A DNA stretch of 64,000 nt. Origin: UMGS1783 sp900555065. GTDB taxonomy: Bacteria; Bacillota; Clostridia; Oscillospirales; UMGS1783. The notes below the pieces were generated by a model. That model saw only the letters and a program-made list of their open reading frames with translations. It made no database searches and was not told the origin of the DNA. Within the stretch, counting starts at the first letter, position 1, and each line of letters begins with the position of its first letter. Shown here piece by piece: positions 49,361 to 57,920 of the stretch. Both the position numbers and the translations under genes were made by a program. The DNA lies in contig CALKPL010000019.1 of the NCBI GenBank assembly GCA_937991645.1, positions 1 through 64,000 of the forward strand, read 5' to 3'.

Positions 49361-49864
49361 ATGGAAGCGGTGCGCAAAAGAATTACATGCAGGCTGGAGC
49401 GTATCGTCATGCTGCGGCGAATCCGGCTGCACCGCGAAATTCTGGCGGACAGCGCTGGCGGCGCAGGTCTGCACGCCGGCTGGTTCCCGGCGCTCGAATA
49501 CATCATCCGCCATGACGGCTGCGCGCAGAAGGAGCTGGCGGCGCAGTTTCACGTCACGCCCGCATCGGTGGCGCTGACGACAAAGCGGATGCAGCGGTCC
49601 GGGCTGATCGTCAAGAACTCTGACGACCGGAACCTGCGCCTGAACCGCCTATCGGCGACGGAAAAGGGCCGCCGTCTTGCCGCCGCCTTCCGCGAGGCTT
49701 TTTCAGAGATAGACAGCCGGGTCTACGCCGGGCTGACAGAGGCTGAGCTGGAGACGCTGGACCGGCTCCTGCAGAAGGTGCTGGCAAACCTGGCAGTGAG
49801 CGAAGTCGAAGCGCCCGCGCCGCCGGGCGGCGGTAAATATGACGGGGACCGGATTGGAGAGTAG
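49361..49864 (+). CDS. MarR family transcriptional regulator
   Basis: A 167-residue winged-helix protein: HDGCAQKELAAQFHVTPASV is the HTH and the wing has KNSDDRNLRLNRLSATEKGR, the D-x-R-DxR-like pattern of the MarR family. N- and C-terminal helices would form the dimer. Family members usually leave their operator when a small molecule binds. Its gene heads an operon with two ABC exporter genes, 2 bases before the next start, and its promoter carries palindromes. It probably represses the exporter until a toxic ligand arrives. Confidence 0.93.
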   Translation: MEAVRKRITCRLERIVMLRRIRLHREILADSAGGAGLHAGWFPALEYIIRHDGCAQKELAAQFHVTPASVALTTKRMQRSGLIVKNSDDRNLRLNRLSATEKGRRLAAAFREAFSEIDSRVYAGLTEAELETLDRLLQKVLANLAVSEVEAPAPPGGGKYDGDRIGE

Positions 49865-49866
49865 AT

Positions 49867-51600
49867 ATGATACGTAAAATTATGTCCTATGTAAAGCAGT
49901 ACAAGAAGGAGTCGATCATCGCGCCTGTCGCCATGGTCGGCGAAGTCGGCATGGAAGTCGCCATCCCTTTTGTCATGTCGAAAATGATCGACGTGGGGAT
50001 CAACGGTACGGGCGGCACGCCCTATATCATAAAAATGGGCCTGCTCATGACGGGTATGGCGATATTCTCGCTCCTTTGCGGGGCCTTGAGCGCGAAGTAT
50101 GCGGCCGTGGCGAGCACAGGCCTTGCCGCCAATCTGCGCGAGGGGATGTTCAACAAGGTGCAGGCCTTTTCATTTTCTAATACCGACCGTTTCAGCACCT
50201 CGTCGCTTATCACCCGCCTGACGACCGACGTCAACAACACGCAGATGGCCTATCAGATGTTTATCCGCATGATGGTGCGCGCGCCCTTTATGTTCATTAT
50301 GGCGCTGATTATGGCCATCTCCATCAACGCGCCGCTGTCCGTTGTGTTTGCCGTCGTCATCCCGATTCTTCTGCTCTGTATCGGGTTCATTTCGAGCAGG
50401 GCGTTTCCATACTTCCAGCAAATGTTCAGGAAATACGACAAAATGAACGCATCGGTTCAGGAGAATCTGACCGGTATCCGGATTGTCAAGGCATTTGTCC
50501 GCGAAGAGTATGAGGACAAAAAATTCAGGGACGCCGCGGTCGACGTGTACGAGACTTCCATGAAAGCCGAACGGCTGACAGTCTGGATGATGCCGCTGAT
50601 GCAGCTGTGCATGTACGGCTGTATGATCGCAGTGGCCTGGTTTGGCGCGGGCGACATCATCGCCGGCCGGATGCTCACCGGCGAACTGATGAGCTTTATC
50701 AGCTACGTCACCCAGATCCTCTCGTCGCTGATGATGGTCGCTATGGTCTACGTCATGTTTATCATGTCCCGCGCGTCGATGAACCGCATCGTCGAAGTGC
50801 TCGATGAAAAGATCGACATCACCGACGACGGGGCCGACCCCGCCCTTGAAGTGGCGGACGGCAGCGTTGTGTTCGACCATGTCAGCTTCAGCTACGGCGG
50901 CGGGGCTGCCGGCAAGCCGGTGCTGGAGGATATTCAGCTGTCTATCCGCTCGGGCGAAAAGATAGGGATCCTGGGCGGCACCGGCTCCGCGAAGACGACG
51001 CTCGTCCAGCTCATAGCGCGCCTGTACGACGTGCAGAGCGGCCGGGTCCTCGTCGGCGGGCGGGACGTGCGCGACTATAAGCTCGATACGCTGCGCAACG
51101 CGGTTGCCATGGTGCTGCAGAAGAACGTCCTGTTCTCCGGCACCATAGCGGAAAACCTGCGCTGGGGCAATGAACACGCAACCCAGTCCGAGCTGGAAGC
51201 GGCCTGCAGGCAGGCCCAGGCGCACGACTTCATCATGTCTTTCCCGGACGGATATGAGACGATGCTCGAACAGGGTGGCGTCAACCTGTCCGGCGGCCAG
51301 AAGCAGCGCATCTGTATTGCGCGCGCCCTTTTGAAAAATCCAAAAGTCATTATTCTGGACGACAGCACAAGCGCCGTCGACACCGCGACCGACAGCAAGA
51401 TCCAGCAGGCGTTCCGAGAACACCTGTCCGATACGACGACTATCATCATCGCGCAGCGCGTCGCCTCTGTCAGCGATGCGGACCGTATCATCGTCTTAAG
51501 CGACGGCCGGATCGACGCGGTCGGCACCCATGCCGAACTGCTCGAGACAAACGAGATTTACAGAGAAGTATACGAGTCCCAGAGAAAGGGGGTGGCGTAA
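49867..51600 (+). CDS. ABC exporter half-transporter with degenerate ATP site
   Basis: A 577-residue protein: six-helix exporter domain (1-310) and ATPase domain. Walker A is GGTGSAKTT, the signature NLSGGQKQR, and Walker B ends ILDDST, with Asp where the catalytic Glu normally is. The switch residue is Gln in IIIAQRVAS instead of His. Such changes mark the degenerate half of heterodimeric exporters like LmrCD, BmrCD or TM287/288. The partner gene lies two bases further on. It is likely a multidrug exporter with one active ATP site. Confidence 0.93.
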   Translation: MIRKIMSYVKQYKKESIIAPVAMVGEVGMEVAIPFVMSKMIDVGINGTGGTPYIIKMGLLMTGMAIFSLLCGALSAKYAAVASTGLAANLREGMFNKVQAFSFSNTDRFSTSSLITRLTTDVNNTQMAYQMFIRMMVRAPFMFIMALIMAISINAPLSVVFAVVIPILLLCIGFISSRAFPYFQQMFRKYDKMNASVQENLTGIRIVKAFVREEYEDKKFRDAAVDVYETSMKAERLTVWMMPLMQLCMYGCMIAVAWFGAGDIIAGRMLTGELMSFISYVTQILSSLMMVAMVYVMFIMSRASMNRIVEVLDEKIDITDDGADPALEVADGSVVFDHVSFSYGGGAAGKPVLEDIQLSIRSGEKIGILGGTGSAKTTLVQLIARLYDVQSGRVLVGGRDVRDYKLDTLRNAVAMVLQKNVLFSGTIAENLRWGNEHATQSELEAACRQAQAHDFIMSFPDGYETMLEQGGVNLSGGQKQRICIARALLKNPKVIILDDSTSAVDTATDSKIQQAFREHLSDTTTIIIAQRVASVSDADRIIVLSDGRIDAVGTHAELLETNEIYREVYESQRKGVA

Positions 51601-51601
51601 T

Positions 51602-53488
51602 ATGCCGCCGAGACAAAACATGCGCGCGCCGGTCAAGCCCAAGGACACGCGGAAGACCCTGCGCCGGATCCTGCAATATATGGCGGGGAGCAAGTGGAAG
51701 CTGGTCCTCGTCGGCCTGTTCATCCTGCTCAGCGCGGGCGCGACCATTGCGGGCACCTACTTTCTCAAGCCCGTAATCGACGAATACATCGTCCCCTTTG
51801 TGGGCGCGGGCGAGGCCGACATGTCCGGCTTTGTGCGAATGCTGGTCATTATGAGCGGTATTTTCCTGATCGGTATCGGCTCCGCCTATCTCTACAACCG
51901 CATTATGGTCGGCGTGACCAACGGCACCCTGCTCAAGATCCGCACCGACCTGTTTACCCATATGCAGACCCTGCCTATCCGGTACTTTGACACCAATACC
52001 CACGGCGACCTGATGAGCCGCTATACCAACGACACCGACACCCTGCGCCAGATGATCAGCCAAAGCCTGCCGCAGTTGTTCTCTTCGCTGCTGAACGTGG
52101 CCGGCATCTTTGTGCTCATGCTGGTGCTCAGCCCGCTGCTGACACTGATCGTGGTCGCCACCCTGGGCCTGACCTTTTTTGCGATTAGCCGCGTCGGCAA
52201 GCGCAGCGCCGCCTATTTCCGCCGCCAGCAGTCGGAAGTCGGCCGGCTCAACGGGTATATAGAGGAGATGATCGAGGGGCAGAAGGTGGTCAAGGTATTC
52301 TGCCATGAACCGCAGATCAACGCCCAGTTCGCGGGCATCAACGAGCACTGGCGCGACGCGGCCTGCGGCGCGCACACATACGCGAACATTCTCATGCCCA
52401 TTATCAACAATATCGCCTATATCCAGTACGCCCTGGTCGCCATTGCGGGTTCGGTCATGGCCGTCGGCGGCATGATCGGAATCGGTTCCATCGCCTCATT
52501 TTTGCAGTGTACCCGCTCTTTCTCCATGCCCATTACGCAGATGTCGCAGCAGGTCAATTCCATCCTCATGGCCCTTGCGGGCGCGGAGCGCATTTTCGAG
52601 ATGATCGACGAGCCTTCCGAGACGGACGGCGGCTACGTCACCCTTGTCAACGCAAAATTTGACGAAGACGGGAACCTCACGGAAACGCCGGAGCGCACGG
52701 GCGTCTGGGCCTGGAAGCATCCGCACGCGGACGGTACGCTCACCTATACCCAGGTGCGCGGCGACGTCACGCTCGACCATGTGACTTTCGGCTACGAAGC
52801 GGGCAAGCCCGTCCTGCACGATATCTCGCTTTATGCCAAGCCCGGCCAGAAAATTGCGTTCGTGGGTTCGACAGGCGCGGGCAAGACGACCATTACCAAC
52901 CTGCTCAACCGGTTTTACGACGTGCCGGACGGCAAAATCCGCTTTGACGGCATCAATATCAACAAGATTAAAAAGGCCGACCTGCGCCGCTGTCTGGCCA
53001 TGGTGCTGCAGGACGTGCATCTGTTCACCGGCACCGTCAGCGACAATATCCGCTACGGCAACCTCAGCGCCACCGACGAACAGGTCGTCGCCGCCGCAAA
53101 ACTCGCGGGCGCCGACTTCTTTATCAGCCACCTGCCGGACGGCTACGACACCATGGTCACCGCGGACGGCGCAAACCTCAGTCAGGGCCAGCGCCAGCTG
53201 CTCGCCATTGCGCGCGCGGCAGTGGCCGACCCGCCCGTGCTGATTCTCGACGAAGCGACAAGTTCTATCGACACCCGTACTGAAGCGCTGATTGAAAAGG
53301 GGATGGACACCCTCATGCAGGGCCGCACCGTCTTTGTCATCGCCCACCGCCTGTCCACCGTCCGCGCCTCGAACGCCATTATGGTGCTCGAACACGGCGA
53401 AATCATCGAGCGCGGCGATCACGACGAGTTGCTGGCGCAGAAAGGCAAGTACTATCAGCTCTATACAGGCATGTTTGAACTCGAATAA
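51602..53488 (+). CDS. ABC exporter half-transporter with consensus ATP site
   Basis: A 628-residue partner of the preceding half-transporter. It has a six-helix exporter domain (about 30-330) and an ATPase domain with Walker A GSTGAGKTT, Walker B VLILDEATSSID and switch histidine in VIAHRLSTV, all consensus. Its own signature is NLSQGQRQL, a Gln for Gly change that would fall at the degenerate site of the heterodimer. An insertion at about 355-400 (DEDGNLTETPERTGVWAWKH) between the halves is unusual. AAAGGGGGTGG precedes the start. Confidence 0.93.
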   Translation: MPPRQNMRAPVKPKDTRKTLRRILQYMAGSKWKLVLVGLFILLSAGATIAGTYFLKPVIDEYIVPFVGAGEADMSGFVRMLVIMSGIFLIGIGSAYLYNRIMVGVTNGTLLKIRTDLFTHMQTLPIRYFDTNTHGDLMSRYTNDTDTLRQMISQSLPQLFSSLLNVAGIFVLMLVLSPLLTLIVVATLGLTFFAISRVGKRSAAYFRRQQSEVGRLNGYIEEMIEGQKVVKVFCHEPQINAQFAGINEHWRDAACGAHTYANILMPIINNIAYIQYALVAIAGSVMAVGGMIGIGSIASFLQCTRSFSMPITQMSQQVNSILMALAGAERIFEMIDEPSETDGGYVTLVNAKFDEDGNLTETPERTGVWAWKHPHADGTLTYTQVRGDVTLDHVTFGYEAGKPVLHDISLYAKPGQKIAFVGSTGAGKTTITNLLNRFYDVPDGKIRFDGININKIKKADLRRCLAMVLQDVHLFTGTVSDNIRYGNLSATDEQVVAAAKLAGADFFISHLPDGYDTMVTADGANLSQGQRQLLAIARAAVADPPVLILDEATSSIDTRTEALIEKGMDTLMQGRTVFVIAHRLSTVRASNAIMVLEHGEIIERGDHDELLAQKGKYYQLYTGMFELE

Positions 53489-53544
53489 ATCGGCCCGCCG
53501 CGCATGTATGGGGCAGATAGCCCTGCGGACTTCGCTATGCACAG

Positions 53545-53582
53545 AAAGCCGCTGCGAACAAAAAACTGTTCGCAGCGGCTTT
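53545..53582 (+). terminator. terminator of the MarR-ABC operon
   Basis: A 15-bp stem (53545-53559 with 53568-53582), 8-nt A-rich loop, ending in TTTAAG. Confidence 0.8.
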
Positions 53583-54055
53583 AAGCTGCACAGGCGGCAA
53601 AAGCTGCAGCCTGTTTTTGCATGAATAAGGCCTGCGTTACGGCTCTTGCCCGGTATGGCGCGTATGCGAAGAGTTCCCAGCGCAAAGCGGGCCCGTAGGA
53701 CCGGGAAGCACTCGCCGCCTTCGGCGTGCCGCTCGCCCCTGCGGCGCTGCGTGCCGGACACGGCGTTTTCCGGAAGGCCTCCGCCGGGGGCGGCGGCGCC
53801 CGCGGGATACGGGCCTGCGCCGCGCCCTGGCCTGCGCCGCGCATCCGGCCGGCGTCTGTGGGCGCGCGGTTTGGACGGCAAGTCTTCTTTCCTGCGGACA
53901 TTCCTTGCGTACCATGCGCTGTTTTGGGAATCAGTAAAAAAATTCCGGTACGGGGTAGTATTGGACGCATATATGTGGTAGAATAACACAAACAAACAAA
54001 TTGCGTAGCCGCGGGACGGCGCGTCGAACGGCGGCGGCAAGGGTCTGAAAAAAAC
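53583..54055. other. gene-free GC-rich spacer
   Basis: About 470 bases between the ABC operon terminator and the COG2426 gene. Frames on both strands lack start signals. The last 120 bases turn AT-rich; no convincing promoter was found. Confidence 0.5.
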
Positions 54056-54068
54056 GGAGGATTGACAA

Positions 54069-54560
54069 TTGCAGGCGATTATCGAATGGTTTACAGAAGC
54101 CGGGCTCGGCAGAGTGCTGGCTACGCTCGGCATGGCTATGGTCCCGGTCGTCGAATTGCGCGGCGCGATTCCGTTCGGCGTAGCGCTCGGCCTGTCCCAC
54201 TGGTCCGCGTTTCTTATCTCGGTTATCGGCAATATTGTGCCGGTCCCCTTTATCATTTTATTTATCCGCAAGATCTTCGCCTGGATGAAGAAAAAGAGCC
54301 CTCGCCTGGCGGATATAGCGGAGCGCTTTGAGCGAAAGGCGCATTTGCAGTCGGACAAGGTTCAGAAGTACAAATGGTTTGGGCTTATGATATTCGTCGC
54401 CATCCCGCTGCCCGGTACGGGCGCGTGGACGGGCGCGCTGATTGCGGCGCTGCTTGATATGCGCGTCAAGTACGCTTTGCCGTCGATCGCGCTCGGCGTG
54501 CTCATTGCCGGTTTCCTGATTACGGGCCTCACGTACGGTTTCACATCTATTTTCGTTTAG
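54069..54560 (+). CDS. small multidrug export protein family (COG2426) membrane protein
   Basis: A 163-residue membrane protein with about four or five helices. The pattern MVPVVELRGAIPFGVALGLS and the later MIFVAIPLPGTGAWTGALIA, each with a Pro-rich break, is typical of COG2426 proteins, called small multidrug export proteins although transport is poorly tested. The TTG start is supported by GGAGGA seven bases upstream; no ATG lies nearby in frame. It stands alone, ended by a strong terminator. Confidence 0.85.
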   Translation: MQAIIEWFTEAGLGRVLATLGMAMVPVVELRGAIPFGVALGLSHWSAFLISVIGNIVPVPFIILFIRKIFAWMKKKSPRLADIAERFERKAHLQSDKVQKYKWFGLMIFVAIPLPGTGAWTGALIAALLDMRVKYALPSIALGVLIAGFLITGLTYGFTSIFV

Positions 54561-54605
54561 CGGGCGTGCCGAAAACCCGGCCCTCATTGAAAAAAGACAT
54601 ATACG

Positions 54606-54644
54606 GCGGAAGGCGTATCCAATGATACGCCTTCCGCTTTTTTT
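54606..54644 (+). terminator. terminator of the COG2426 gene
   Basis: A perfect 14-bp stem (54606-54619 with 54624-54637), CAAT loop and seven T's. Confidence 0.92.
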
Positions 54645-54799
54645 GCCGGCCCGGTTCGGCGTTTTGTTTCATTTAGAACGCCGGGCCGGGGCGCGCGTCG
54701 GTTTTGGGGATGACTTTCAATTCCGCTCAGTTTCTGCGGCAAATCCGCCGATAAAAAGCGCGCCGGCTCCCAACGGGGGCCGGCGCGGCGGAGCGCGGC

Positions 54800-57217
54800 T
54801 TATTCCGCGCTATGTTTCTTCACGGCAAGCATTGGCGCAGCCACGCCGCCCGCGCCGACGAGCAGCAGCGCCAGCAGCAGGCCAAAACCGGAGAAATCGC
54901 CCGTCTGCGGGTTGTCGGAGGCGTCCGGGGCCGGATGAACGGTGAACTTCATCTCAGCCGTTCCCGATTCGGAGACAATTCCCACCGCATGTTCGCCCGC
55001 GGAAAGGGTAACCAGGTATTCCGGTGTAAGCGAAATGCGGATCTGGCTCTCGTCGCCGGTCACCGTGTAGTTTTCGCTTGAAATTTCTCTGCCGTCAATC
55101 TCTACCCGGATAAAATCTTCCACAGCCGCGTCGGATACAAACGTTAAAGGCTCGGACTTGCCGGGCGTGTACTCCTTGCCGCCTTCCGTGACGACGGGCG
55201 CCAGCTTTGCAATCGGGCTTCCGTATTCCAGCACCCGACCGCAGACCGCGCAGACCGTATCGCCGGTATATCCCTCTTTGGATGCGGTCGGTTCCACAGC
55301 GTTTACCCGCTCCGCTGCGGGCGAATGCTCCTGTGCTTCGCCAGTTGCGGAACAACCGTCGTTCTGGCAGACCTGCCAGTGTCCGTCCGCGTCGGACTTC
55401 CAGCCGCCCGCAATGTCGTGCTGCGGTTTTTCATCGAACAGCGCTGCGGCGTCGTTGCCATAGGAAATATCTTCCGAATAGCAGAACGCATATCCGGCGT
55501 AGACGACGGCCCCGTCAAAGACCGGCGCATCCTGCGCGGCCGCGCCGCCGATTGTCTGTCCCCAGACAAGGTCGCCTGTGCTGACCGAGCCGTTGAGCAG
55601 GTACGCCACTTCGCCCGAAGCAAACTGCGCCGCGGTTTTCCCGCCGTCCGCTGATTCCGAATCCGCAAGATAGTAGCTGTTTACAATCCGGTCCGGCTGC
55701 GCGGGGTACGGCTCGCTGCCGTATGACGCAATCCCGCGCGCATAATATTCGTAACCGGTATTCGCCGTCACTTCGCCTGTGTTGTAACAGTTGTATATCC
55801 CGGCGGTTTGCTTGACAGTGCCGCAAATGCCGCCGACATAGTACGGCGCGCTGACAGCGCCCGTATTATAGCAGTTTTCCACAGCCGCGTTTTCCACAGC
55901 CGTATCGCTCGGGTAATCCAGCGCGTCGCCGCAGATTCCGCCGGCAATACCCAGCTGCGCAAAAACGGTCCCGGAATTGTGGCAGTGGCGGATGGTCCCA
56001 TAGTTGCGGCCCGCAATGCCGCCCGCCCATTGGGACGCGGTGCGTACCTGGCCGGTATGGTAGCAGTTTTCAATAAGCCCGAAGTTGTCGCCGCACACGG
56101 ACCCGGCCGAGCCCGTCGTAACATCAATATCCGTATTCTCCATGCGCAGATTTTTCACAACGCCGTTTTTGCCGATAGATTCAAACAGTCCCGCGCCCGT
56201 GTAGAAATCCTGCGCGCCATAGCGAGTCCGCAGGTTGCGGACGGCGTACCCCTGTCCGTCGAACGTACCCTGATAGGGAATGCCGTACGTCCCCGATTCC
56301 ATGGGCAGCCAGTTCATGTCTTCGGGGATCGTAATATTCCGGGTCAGCCGGACGTTGGCCGCGGCGTTATCGTCGCTCTGCTTCAGAAATTGTGAGAACC
56401 AGTACAGATTGCCCGCGTTTTTGATTTCATACCAGCCGTCCTTCAGTTCTGCGGGCTCAAAATGCTTTTTATCCTCGGTAAACCCGTTCTCGTCGTAGAC
56501 CAGAGGCGCGGGCGTTTCAATATTGACGTAGCGGTAATACATCAGAGCGGACGGGTCATATTCGGTCGTTGGCTCTCCGCTTGCGTTCATGCTGGCCGTG
56601 ACGGCGCAGCCCGTGTAGCCGCTGAAATCCAGGCTTTCGCTGACGGATACGCCCATATACATGCCGTCGCCGATTGCCGTCATGCTGCCGCCGGTCACAG
56701 TCAGCGCCTTTTGGTAACCCACCTGCACGCCGTATCCGGTTGTACCGTAGCCGCTGAAAGCGTGCGTGCCGCCCGTAACGGTTACGCCCTCCAGCAGAGA
56801 GTAGACGGCGGAGACCTCGGAATTTGAGCTTTGCGCGCTTACGCGCAGGCTGCCGGACCCGCCGAACTCTATCGCGTTCATGGCGAAAACGCCGGACGTG
56901 CCGTCGGCCGAAACGCCGTTATCGTTCTGCGCGAGAATGGTCAGCTTGTCCACTGTTTCGTCCGCATATATCACAGCCGGAATAATTCCAGCGCCATATG
57001 ACACGGTCAGATTCGCCCCGTTCAAGGTGAGCGTCTCTGTTTCCGGCGCATAGCTGACTGTTCCGTCTTCGAGCACATCCTCCGCGTTTGTCTGGTTCAC
57101 CTCGACTCCGTTTACCCAAACGCCATAACCGCCCGCCGCCGACGCCGCGCCGGGCAGAACTGCAGCCGCAAGCAGGAAACAGAGCAAAAGGACGATTGAT
57201 TTGCTGAATTTCCGCAC
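54800..57217 (-). CDS. large secreted surface protein with GLUG repeats and NPQTG sorting signal
   Basis: An 805-residue cell-wall protein. It begins with GTG (AAAGGAAGG upstream) and a signal peptide, RKFSKSIVLLLCFLLAAAVL ending ASA. A beta-rich section (30-250) follows, then GLUG-type repeats (about 330-500: GGIAGRNYGTIRHCHNSGTV, GGICGTVKQTAGIYNCYNTG), and a Cys-pair region with CAVCGRVLEYG. The C-terminus has NPQTGD, a membrane helix and a KKHSAE tail, a sortase signal of the kind often seen in Clostridia. GLUG repeats occur in adhesins and IgA peptidase-like proteins. The in-frame upstream extension is rejected. Confidence 0.9.
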   Translation of the reverse strand: MRKFSKSIVLLLCFLLAAAVLPGAASAAGGYGVWVNGVEVNQTNAEDVLEDGTVSYAPETETLTLNGANLTVSYGAGIIPAVIYADETVDKLTILAQNDNGVSADGTSGVFAMNAIEFGGSGSLRVSAQSSNSEVSAVYSLLEGVTVTGGTHAFSGYGTTGYGVQVGYQKALTVTGGSMTAIGDGMYMGVSVSESLDFSGYTGCAVTASMNASGEPTTEYDPSALMYYRYVNIETPAPLVYDENGFTEDKKHFEPAELKDGWYEIKNAGNLYWFSQFLKQSDDNAAANVRLTRNITIPEDMNWLPMESGTYGIPYQGTFDGQGYAVRNLRTRYGAQDFYTGAGLFESIGKNGVVKNLRMENTDIDVTTGSAGSVCGDNFGLIENCYHTGQVRTASQWAGGIAGRNYGTIRHCHNSGTVFAQLGIAGGICGDALDYPSDTAVENAAVENCYNTGAVSAPYYVGGICGTVKQTAGIYNCYNTGEVTANTGYEYYARGIASYGSEPYPAQPDRIVNSYYLADSESADGGKTAAQFASGEVAYLLNGSVSTGDLVWGQTIGGAAAQDAPVFDGAVVYAGYAFCYSEDISYGNDAAALFDEKPQHDIAGGWKSDADGHWQVCQNDGCSATGEAQEHSPAAERVNAVEPTASKEGYTGDTVCAVCGRVLEYGSPIAKLAPVVTEGGKEYTPGKSEPLTFVSDAAVEDFIRVEIDGREISSENYTVTGDESQIRISLTPEYLVTLSAGEHAVGIVSESGTAEMKFTVHPAPDASDNPQTGDFSGFGLLLALLLVGAGGVAAPMLAVKKHSAE

Positions 57218-57261
57218 TTTGTGATCCTTCCTTTCCCGTAATATCGTTGAATTTTGGCATG

Positions 57262-57305
57262 AATATGTAAAAAGGCGCGTTGGGGCCCTATATCCGGCCA
57301 AACGC
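57262..57305 (-). terminator. terminator-like hairpin in the leader of the surface protein gene
   Basis: On the minus strand, AAGACGCGTTTGGCC pairs (with a mismatch or wobble pairs) with GGCCCCAACGCGCCTT and runs into TTTTTAC. It ends about 45 bases before the GTG start. It may be an attenuator, or a late terminator of upstream transcription. Confidence 0.5.
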
Positions 57306-57575
57306 GTCTTATCATTCCGGGGTGCGGCGGCCGGGGCGCGCCTATGCGCTTTTCTTTGCTTTCCTTTCAAGTCCTTGGATATTTTAATCTATTTTTTCAT
57401 GGATAGAGGGTTGATTCAAGCCTGAAATAAGGCGTTTAACGCGCAAATGAAAAACATCAGTCTGTTTTCCTTTTTCATACGCCGTGTAACGTCCGTTTCC
57501 TCTGTGTTTCTTCTTTGCGCCCGCGCCGCGCTATTTCTGCATCCAACGCGCGCAGAACAGCCTGTTTTACACAGC

Positions 57576-57606
57576 AAAGCGGACGAAGCGCCTTCGTCCG
57601 CTTTGC
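57576..57606. terminator. perfect hairpin downstream of putP
   Basis: A 14-bp stem (57576-57589 with 57593-57606) and 3-nt loop. The T-tract is weak on both strands. It is the best terminator candidate for putP, about 315 bases after its stop. Confidence 0.4.
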
Positions 57607-57920
57607 TTGCCGGCAGGGGAGGGGGGATTCCCTGCCCGGCCGGGGTTGCCCGTCCATCGAAGCGCCGCGCCGCGGTCGGGACAATGCGCGTAAGCGGCCC
57701 GCGCAGGTTCGTCTGCGCATACCCGCGCGCAGCGCGCCGGTAAAAATCCACGCCTGTACCAGTTGCGCCCGCCAGGGTCAACGCGCCGGCTGCAAACGGC
57801 GGAGCCGCGCCGCCGGCGTCAAACATTCCGCACAGCGCAACGGCAGGGCCCGCACCGTACTGTATCCATATCCGTTACCGGCCTTACGATAGCGCGTGAA
57901 ACCGTTTCAAAATATACGGC

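Larger units (their letters stand above)
57218..57920. other. gene-free leader and spacer
   Basis: About 700 bases between putP and the surface protein gene, both on the minus strand. It holds two hairpins (57271-57305 and 57576-57606) and GC-rich frames without start signals. A promoter for the surface protein gene was not clear. Confidence 0.5.

Noticed and set aside
52496..54358. 620-codon minus-strand frame opposite the second ABC exporter gene
   Set aside because: It runs through the ABC gene, a terminator and the COG2426 gene, so it cannot be real.
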